DNA of 64,000 bases from Tachypleus tridentatus. Its lineage: Eukaryota; Arthropoda; Merostomata; Xiphosura; Limulidae. A program made the translations under genes and the position numbers. Shown one piece after another: positions 58,018 to 64,000 of this stretch. The notes beneath the pieces are model-generated. The model was not told where the DNA came from. It searched no databases and was given only the letters and a program-made list of their open reading frames with translations. How positions within the stretch are numbered: the first letter of the stretch is position 1; every line of letters begins with the position of its first letter. The stretch spans positions 145,795,009 through 145,859,008 of the forward strand of contig NC_134834.1 of assembly GCF_004210375.1 (NCBI RefSeq), in the 5' to 3' direction.

Positions 58018-58140
58018 TGTTTGTTTTAGATTTTCGCTCAAGCTAACTCAGGCCATCTGCGCTAACCGAACCTAAGTTAGTGGTGTAAGAATAGAAGGAA
58101 GACATCAAGTCATCACCACTCTCAGCCAACGCTTGTCTTT
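58018..58140 (-). repeat. SINE-A, head half missing
   Basis: Tail (TTTCGCTCAAGCTAACTCAG) and core start (CACTCTCAGCCAACGCTTG) only. Confidence 0.75.
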
Positions 58141-58251
58141 AAGGGTGGATATTATTTACGGAACATCCCACAGGGCTACTATCAACAAAGTAGTAATTAA
58201 CAGCAAATGACAATGTGGCCTAAATTAAATATTTAACGGTTTCAAAGGATG

Positions 58252-58541
58252 GTTTGTTTGTTTGTTTGTTTGTTTGTTTTAAATTTCGCGCAAAGGTATA
58301 CGAGAAATATCTGCGCTAACCGTCCCTAATTTAGTAGTGTAAGACAAGAGAGAAGGTAGCAAGTCATGACCACCCACCGTCAACTCTTGGGCTACTCTTT
58401 TACCAACGAATAGTGGGATTGATCATCACATTATAACGCCCTCACGGCTGAAAGGGCGAGCATGTTTAGTGTGACGGGGATTCGAATCTGTGACCCTCAG
58501 ATTACGAGTAGAGTGCCTTAACCACCGGGTCATCCCGGGCC
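58252..58541 (-). repeat. SINE-A with long (GTTT)n tail
   Basis: At least six GTTT units precede TAAATTTCGCGCAAAGG. Core, B box complement GGGGATTCGAATC and head complete. Confidence 0.93.
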
Positions 58542-58544
58542 AGT

Positions 58545-58628
58545 AAGAGGGTTTCAATACCCATGATGGCCAGAGCACAGATAGCCCATTGTGTAGCTTT
58601 GTGCTTAATTCAAAACAAACAAATAAAA
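58545..58628 (+). repeat. SINE-B, 5'-truncated
   Basis: Starts in the B box (GAGGGTTTCAATACCCATG), then TGTGTAGCTTTGTGCTTAAT and a CAAA tail. It abuts the preceding family A copy head to head. Confidence 0.82.
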
Positions 58629-58670
58629 TCCTTGGCGTCGAATTGATGAACATACTTTTCTTTTTTCTTT

Positions 58671-58938
58671 GTTTTTGAATTTCGCGCAAAGCTACACGAG
58701 GGCTATCTGTGCTAGCCGTCCCTAATTTAGCAGTGTAAGACTAGAGGAAAGGCAGCTAGTCATCACCACCCACCGCCAACTCTTGGGCTACTCTTTTACC
58801 AACGAATAGTGGGATTGACTGTCACATTATAGCGCCCCCACGGCTGAAACGGCGAGCATGTTTGGTGCGTCCAGGATACGCACCCGCGATCATCAGATTA
58901 CGAGTCGAACGCCTTAACCCACCTGGCCATGCCGGGCC
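58671..58938 (-). repeat. SINE-A, full length
   Basis: Close to consensus in the core. The B box is destroyed (CAGGATACGCACCCG), so transcription from its own promoter is unlikely. Confidence 0.92.
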
Positions 58939-58959
58939 TCTTTCCTTTTTTAGCAGATC

Positions 58960-59605
58960 AATATTGGGATCTAGCAATATCTGTAGTTACCTATTTCGTT
59001 GTTGTAGAGATTCGTCATGTTGCATTTGTTTTTTTATAATTTAGTTCAACGTTAGATTTTTTTTAAAAAATGAACAGCTTAAGAAATAAATCACTGTAAT
59101 TAATGTACTTCGTGTCTCCGCGCTTGCTGGTAATCCATAACGCAACGTTCATGGTTCCCAATCTACTATCAGCCCCTCTGATAATCCATACCGCAACCGA
59201 TTCCATTAAAGCCCCCTCTGTGTACCTCCTTAGCTTTTGAATTTGAGTACTTTGGAAATTTAGTGTGACGTTTGTGTTTGCTAGCGCATTTCAGTGGGAA
59301 ATTAGCGAACAATTTCTCATGCTAGTTCGAGTTTTGATGGTAAGGAATGTATCTACTTCGATAAAATATGGAATATTTAATTTTTAAAAGCCAACAATAA
59401 AATTCTAATAAAAAATAAATTAAATAAAAACTTGGACACTTTCTTGTAAAGGACGATCTCTTCTTAATAAAAGTCTTTTTTGTCTTAAATCGTGTTAATT
59501 TTCAATGTTACTATTTTATTTTTGGAACTACTTAAACTAGTATTTCATAGACTAAGTAACTAAATTTTGCAAGTGCTTGATAGGTTAAATGGTAACATCT
59601 TAAAA
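58960..59605. other. Unassigned interval
   Basis: A GC-richer stretch at 59115-59220 repeats TAATCCATAACGCAACG as TAATCCATACCGCAACC. No gene or family recognised. Confidence 0.35.
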
Positions 59606-59609
59606 TATT

Positions 59610-59871
59610 GGCTCGGCATGGCCAGGTGGTTAAGGCACTCGTTTCGCAATCCGAGGGTTCGAATCCCCGTCACACCAAACATGTTCGCCCTTTCAGCCAT
59701 GGGAGCGTTATAATGTTATGGTCAATCCGACTATTTGATGGCAAAAGTCGTAGTCCAAGAGTTGGCGATGGGTGGTTATAAATAGCTGCCTTCATTTTAA
59801 TCTTACACTACTAAATTAGTGATGGCTAGCGCAGATAGCCCTCGTGTAGCTTTGCGCGAAATTCAAACCAA
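59610..59871 (+). repeat. SINE-A, full length
   Basis: Head GGCTCGGCATGGCCAGG, B box GGGTTCGAATCCCCG, core with CGACTATTTGATGGCAAAAG and a consensus tail. Short TAAAATA-type repeats flank it. Confidence 0.91.
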
Positions 59872-60230
59872 TCGTAAAATAGTAACGTACACGTTTTTTT
59901 TAGTGTTAGTGTAAGTCTAAGAAAGTCAAAGATTTAAAAGATAAACGATATTTTCATTGATCCTACATCATTTTTGACTTTCATGGTAACTAGAAAACAG
60001 ACACCAACAGTAATAATTCTTTATACGGATGAAACTTGACGAAACAAACGTATTATTAAAATTCGACATATTTTCTCTAGTTAGTGTAGACAAACTTAAA
60101 CGAAACGTACTATAGGTACGAGAAGATAATAGCAGTTTCTGGAGTAGAAAACTGACAACGAACTACTATAACCCAGTTGTCTATGTAAGCAACTATGAAG
60201 ATGATTGATTATGCAATCAGTAGCAATATG

Positions 60231-60855
60231 TTCCGGTTAACCCAGGCGAGAAGAGAATTCGAAGAAAACTCCCCAGTAATAAGATAGCTGACCCATGTGT
60301 CTTCATTGTGGCGACTGTCTTCATCTTTAAAATCTCACGCTGTTTTGTATGAAATAGGTGGCATTGCATATGGCTTTCAGAAAATTTAAACTAATTTTAC
60401 GCTAATATGAGTCGACGACAGTGAGTACAATTATTCAATGACGTAATATAAGTTATTTACCACTGCTGAAATTTTAATTACACTAATCACCAAAATCAAC
60501 TTAATATGCTCCAAATGACATTTAAATACTCTACAAATACCTAAAGTTTCGTGATTAGTTAAGTAACTCTAGGCCCGGCATGGCCAGATGGTTAAGGCAC
60601 TCGACTCGTACTCTGAGGGTCTCGGGTTTGAATCCCCGTTACACCAAACATACCTGCCCTTTCAGCAGTGGAGACGTTATAATGTTACGGTCAATCCGAT
60701 TGGTAAAAGAGTAGCCCAAGAGTTGGTGGTAGGTGGTGATGACTAGCTGCCTTCCTTCTAGTCTTACACTATTTTGTTTTGTCACGACCAATGACGCTAA
60801 ATTCAAGATGGTGACTATTTTTTTCTGAATTAGCCATAAACATAGAGTTAAAGAA
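60231..60855 (+). repeat. Left copy of permuted inverted duplication (X-SINE-Y)
   Basis: Segment X (60231-60571), a truncated family A SINE (60572-60770) and segment Y (60781-60855) all recur in inverted orientation at 62331-63015, in the order Y-X-SINE on that strand. Identity by eye is high over X. Both SINEs share the same loss of CACTATTCG (ATCCGATTGGTAAAAG here), so the SINE was duplicated with its flank. Confidence 0.85.
60572..60770 (+). repeat. SINE-A, 3'-truncated, inside left copy
   Basis: Complete head (GGCCCGGCATGGCCAGATGG) and core. It ends abruptly at AGTCTTACACT and joins segment Y. Confidence 0.9.
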
Positions 60856-61154
60856 AAACAACTATATAACTGATCAGATTCCACATGTTCAGCGGTAGGA
60901 ACTGTAATCCGAAAAGATGACGTCACTTGACCGTCATTGATTCCTTGGAACTAAACTGTCTTTCAAATTTTTTATTTAGTACTTAGAGATTTGGTAATCC
61001 AGTCGTTAAGCGAAAGAGCCGCTGGTTTTCCTTTTCTGCTTTACCGTTGGATGTCTAGAATTTGGCAAGACATATCGCGTAACGCAAACAAGTATAATAT
61101 GTACTTATATATTTCAAATGATTTGAAAATATTTCTAACTCAAAAGAATAACTC

Positions 61155-61645
61155 ATATTCTTTTTGTATCCACCATTGCAGATCCTGGTGACCTGACTCA
61201 TACATTTTTGTATCCACTATTACAGTTCCTGATGACCTGACTCGTACACTTTGTCTATTCACCATTACAGTTCCTAGTAACCTGACCCGTACACTTTGTG
61301 TATCTACCATTACAGTTCCTGATGACCTGACTCGTACACTTTGTGTATCCATCATTACAGTTCCTGATATCCGGACTAGTACACTTTGTGTATCAATCAT
61401 TACAGTTCCTGATATCCGGACTAGTACACTTTGTGTATCAATCATTACAGTTCCTGATGTCCGGACTAGTACACTTTGTGTATCCACCATTACAGTTCCT
61501 GATATCCGGACTAGTACACTTTGTGTATCCACCATTACAGTTCCTGATATCCGGACTAGTACACTTTGTGTATCCACCATTACAGTTCCTGATGTCCGGA
61601 AGTACACTTTGTGTATCCACCATTACAGTTCCCGATGACTTGACT
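61155..61645. repeat. 45-bp tandem array, open on both strands
   Basis: About eleven units of CATTACAGTTCCTGATATCC then GGACTAGTACACTTTGTGTA. The step is 45 bp (acact at 61336, 61381, 61426, 61471). Because 45 is divisible by three and the unit has no stop, frames of 155 codons (minus, 61140-61607) and 105 codons (plus, 61343-61660) result, with 15-residue repeats such as SGTVMVDTQSVLVRI. A protein is not supported. The last unit has a 2-bp loss. Confidence 0.93.
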
Positions 61646-61872
61646 TCCCTTGCGTTTTAGATGCCTTTTTTTTTCTTTGCTGAAAAATTATTTGACACTT
61701 TGGGACTACAAAATATAGTTAAATATATTTGTGTGTGTAACTTAATAAACAAATAATCTTTGTCAAGTGACAAAGATTTCCACAAGGTACCGAATATTGT
61801 CGCACAAGAATGGTCATTTTTACTTATGAAATAAACAGTACAAGCTATTATGAATACCACACACATCTAAAA

Positions 61873-62105
61873 CGGAATGGCCCACAGGGAATCTGAAGAT
61901 TCAAGGTTCGCGCCCGTTGCTGTTTTTTTTTTTTTAAGGATCATAGCTGTGCTATGGGAATGGCCGTCAAACCCACGTGATCAAACTTAGAAGTTGGCGG
62001 CGGTTGCTGCTGGCTCGCTGCCTCGTTCTAGTCCTTCATTTCAAAACTGTAGACGGTTATGCTCAGATAGCCCCCGTGTAGCTTTGCGCGAAAATTCTAA
62101 ACAAG
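61873..62105 (+). repeat. Old SINE-D (A-like core and tail, different head)
   Basis: Head GGAATGGCCCACAGGGAATC with B box AAGGTTCGCGCCC, then a poly-T run and ATAGCTGTGCTATGGGAATG. The 3' end (GCCCCCGTGTAGCTTTGCGC) is family A. Confidence 0.6.
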
Positions 62106-62212
62106 TTGACGTAGTGATTTTATGCTGATATCGCAGATTATTGGACCAAGACTGTGCAACGTCATTGCTTTAATTAAAACACCACGCAGACAGAGCTCGT
62201 ATAAAACGTATT

Positions 62213-62231
62213 TGTGTGTGTGTGTGGGGGG
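62213..62231. repeat. (TG)n and poly-G run
   Basis: Seven GT units pass into eight G. Simple repeat. Confidence 0.9.
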
Positions 62232-62330
62232 GGAAAATCTCAAAAAAATCCGATTGAAAAAATAAGTGTTTGATCTTGAAACAAATTCAAAATAGTGTTC
62301 GATTTTCGATACGACTGATTAGAGTTACTT

Positions 62331-62598
62331 GATTGGTTTGTTTTGAATTTCGCGCAAAGCTACACGAGGGATATCTGCTCTAGTCGTCCCTAATTTGGCA
62401 GTGTAAGATTAGAGGGAAGGCAGCTAGTCATCACCACCTACCACCAACTCTTGGGCTACTCTTTTACTAACCGGATTGACCGTAACATTATAACGTCTCC
62501 ACGGCTGAAAGGGCAGGTATGTTTGGTGTAACGGGGACTCAAACCCGAGACCCTCAGAGTACGAGTTGAATGCCTTAAGCACCTGGCCATGCCGGGCC
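62331..62598 (-). repeat. SINE-A with exact 11-bp target duplication
   Basis: TAGAGTTACTT at 62320-62330 and 62599-62609 flanks it. It carries the same CACTATTCG loss as the SINE at 60572, and is the complete version of that copy. Confidence 0.94.
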
Positions 62599-63015
62599 TA
62601 GAGTTACTTTACAAATACCTAAAGTTTGGTGATTAGTTGAGTATTTAAATGTCATTAGGAGTATATTAAGTTGATTATGGTGATTAGTATAATTAAAATT
62701 CCAGCAGTGGTAAATAACTTATATTACGTTATTGAATAATTGTACTCACTATCGTCGACTCATATTAGCGTAAAATTAGTTTAAATTTTCTGAAAATCAT
62801 ATGCAATGCCACCTATTTCATACAAAACAGCGTGAGATTTTAAAGATGAAGAATGTCGGCACAATGAAGACATGGGTCAGCGATCTTATTACTGGGGTGT
62901 TTTCTTCGAATTCTCTTCTCGCCTGGGTTAACCGGAACTTATCTTTAACTCTATATTTAGGGCTAATTCAGAAAAAAATAGTCATAATGTTGAACACAGC
63001 GCCATTGGTCGTGAA
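62599..63015 (-). repeat. Right copy of permuted inverted duplication
   Basis: 62599-62937 is the reverse complement of segment X and 62940-63015 of segment Y. The two are contiguous here, unlike in the left copy. The plus-strand frame at 62801-63133 and the minus frame at 60639-60926 share LIQKKIV because of this duplication, not because a gene is evident. Confidence 0.83.
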
Positions 63016-63059
63016 AAATCTATATATTTATATTTTGCTTCTTTATTTGTACTTTAGAA

Positions 63060-63265
63060 GGTTTGTTTGTTTTGAATTTCGAGCAACGCTACACAAGCTA
63101 TCTGCGCTAGCTCTCCATAATTTAGCAGTGTAAGACTAGAGGGAATACAGCTAGTCATCACCATCCACCGCTAACTCTTAGGCAATGAATTTTGGGATTG
63201 ACCGTCACACTATATTGCCATCACGGCTGAAAGGGCGAGCATGTCTGTTGTGACGGACGGGGATT
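63060..63265 (-). repeat. SINE-A, truncated in the B box, with target duplication
   Basis: CTTTAGAAG and CTTTAGAAAG lie at the two ends. The copy stops at GACGGGGATT, so the 5' tRNA half was never copied or was lost. Confidence 0.88.
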
Positions 63266-63416
63266 CTTTAGAAAGTAGCAAATCATCTTGTTGAGCATAC
63301 AAAAGATAAAAGCTTTTATGACATGTTTTCATTTAATAAAAATAAAAAGAGAGAGGGAACCTACTTATACACAAAACAACTTCTTAAAAGAAGGTAACGT
63401 TTAAAAACCGCTCGGA

Positions 63417-63695
63417 GGCCCGGCAATTGGGCCATGGCCAGGTGGTGAGGCATTCGACTCGTAATCTGAATGTCGCGGGTTCGAATCCTCTTCATACCAA
63501 ACACGATTGTCCGTTTCAGCCGTGATGTCGATATAATGTGACGGTTAATCCCACAATTCGTTGGTAAAAAAAGTAGTCCAAGAGTTGATTGTGTGTGGTG
63601 ATGACTAGCTGCCTTCCCTCTGGTTCTTCACTTCTAAATTAGGGATGGCTAGCGCAGATAACCTTCGTGTAGCTTTGTACGAAATTCAAACAACT
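63417..63695 (+). repeat. SINE-A, full length
   Basis: Head interrupted by a short insertion (GGCCCGGCAATTGGGCCATG). B box GGGTTCGAATCC intact. Core and tail complete. Confidence 0.9.
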
Positions 63696-63717
63696 TGTTC
63701 CCCAACCATACAGAAAT

Positions 63718-63819
63718 AACCTTTTTAATTACAAAGCCTCTTATGTCAAATATTTTCTGAAACTCCAGATACACCAAATCCATAGCATTGTATAGAATTT
63801 CAGAAACTGTGTTGATGGA
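63718..63819 (-). pseudogene. LINE reverse transcriptase relic
   Basis: The minus strand translates to SINTVSEILYNAMDLVYLEF and then QKIFD. DLVYLEFQKIFD resembles the reverse-transcriptase motif commonly seen as DVVYLDFxKAFDKVP in non-LTR retrotransposons of the CR1/Jockey/RTE type. Only about 34 residues are legible, the key aspartate is replaced by Glu in YLEF, and no full domain follows. Confidence 0.5.
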
Positions 63820-64000
63820 GAGAAATCAATATATTGCAAATAATGCAAAGACATTTATGAGGCATGTAGATAGATGTACTACTTACGTAACGTATTTTTT
63901 ACCTCCAAATATCGTAAACTGAGGGCCGTTTCACACATAATTCTACGTTTCGCGACACCTAGCGACAAACGCATTTACTATGATCGATATTCAGGCAGTC
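63820..64000. other. Unassigned window end
   Basis: No feature recognised. GCGACACCTAGCGACAAACG near 63950 may be a transposon end but has no partner here. Confidence 0.3.

Noticed and set aside
58426..58689. 87-codon minus-strand frame
   Set aside because: Composed of SINE-A and SINE-B sequence joined at their boundary.
59610..59690. tRNA gene call on intact A and B boxes
   Set aside because: The tRNA-like head is fused to the family A core and tail, as in dozens of other copies here. It is a SINE, not a free tRNA gene.
61140..61660. 155- and 105-codon reading frames with 15-residue repeats
   Set aside because: Both strands of the same 45-bp array are open, which fits a minisatellite and not a repeat protein.
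62801..63133. 110-codon frame sharing LIQKKIV with 60639-60926
   Set aside because: The similarity comes from the inverted duplication. Neither frame has splice support or a known domain.

Overview
This window is an AT-rich, gene-poor stretch of animal nuclear DNA. I see no operons, bacterial genes or long intronless reading frames. It is dominated by tRNA-derived SINEs, which cover roughly a fifth of the window by my tally. The rest holds non-autonomous DNA transposons, minisatellite arrays and unassigned AT-rich sequence. The SINE tails, mariner/Tc1-type and hAT-type elements and Penelope-like motifs fit an arthropod. A chelicerate such as a horseshoe crab is my guess from memory of similar repeats, not something the sequence proves.

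Three SINE families recur. Family A is about 270 bp. It has a head with the anticodon loop CTCGTAA, a core containing CACTATTCGTTGGTAAAAG, and a tail GTAGCTTTGCGCGAAATTC followed by CAAA-type runs. Family B is about 125 bp, with head TGGCACAGCGGTAAGTC and tail GTGTAGCTTTGTGCTTAATT. Family C is about 110 bp, with B box GATTCGATTCCCCTC and a tail ending in AC repeats. All three have related 3' ends (CAGATAGCCC...GTAGCTTTG or GTGGCTTTG), so one LINE partner may mobilise them. An older divergent set (called D here) keeps the A core with different heads.

Layout: 1-5 kb, dense SINEs; 5.2-7.1 kb, nearly repeat-free; 7-13 kb, scattered SINEs, a possible HEAT-type exon on the minus strand near 10.8 kb, a palindrome and a TIR element; 14-21 kb, SINEs and a 39-bp array; 21-24 kb, old repeats and a Penelope/hammerhead-like hairpin; 24-30 kb, SINEs, a 1.2-kb hAT element and a long inverted repeat; 31-33 kb, a 2-kb array of 49-bp units; 33-43 kb, three mariner/Tc1-type MITEs, 62-bp and 46-bp arrays, a CpG-rich patch and a splice-bounded exon candidate; 43-54 kb, SINEs, a 22-bp higher-order array and a second hAT-like element; 55.4-58 kb, the only well-supported gene; 58-64 kb, SINE clusters, an inverted and circularly permuted duplication, a 45-bp array and a LINE reverse-transcriptase relic.

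The supported gene lies on the minus strand at 55889-57911. Two exons with consensus splice sites join in frame and encode the C-terminal part of a 3CxxC zinc-finger protein of the receptor-transporting-protein type. Its 5' exons are not identified here. Several other short exon-like segments are listed at low confidence because they combine an open frame with plausible splice sites, but I could not assign them to a family with certainty.
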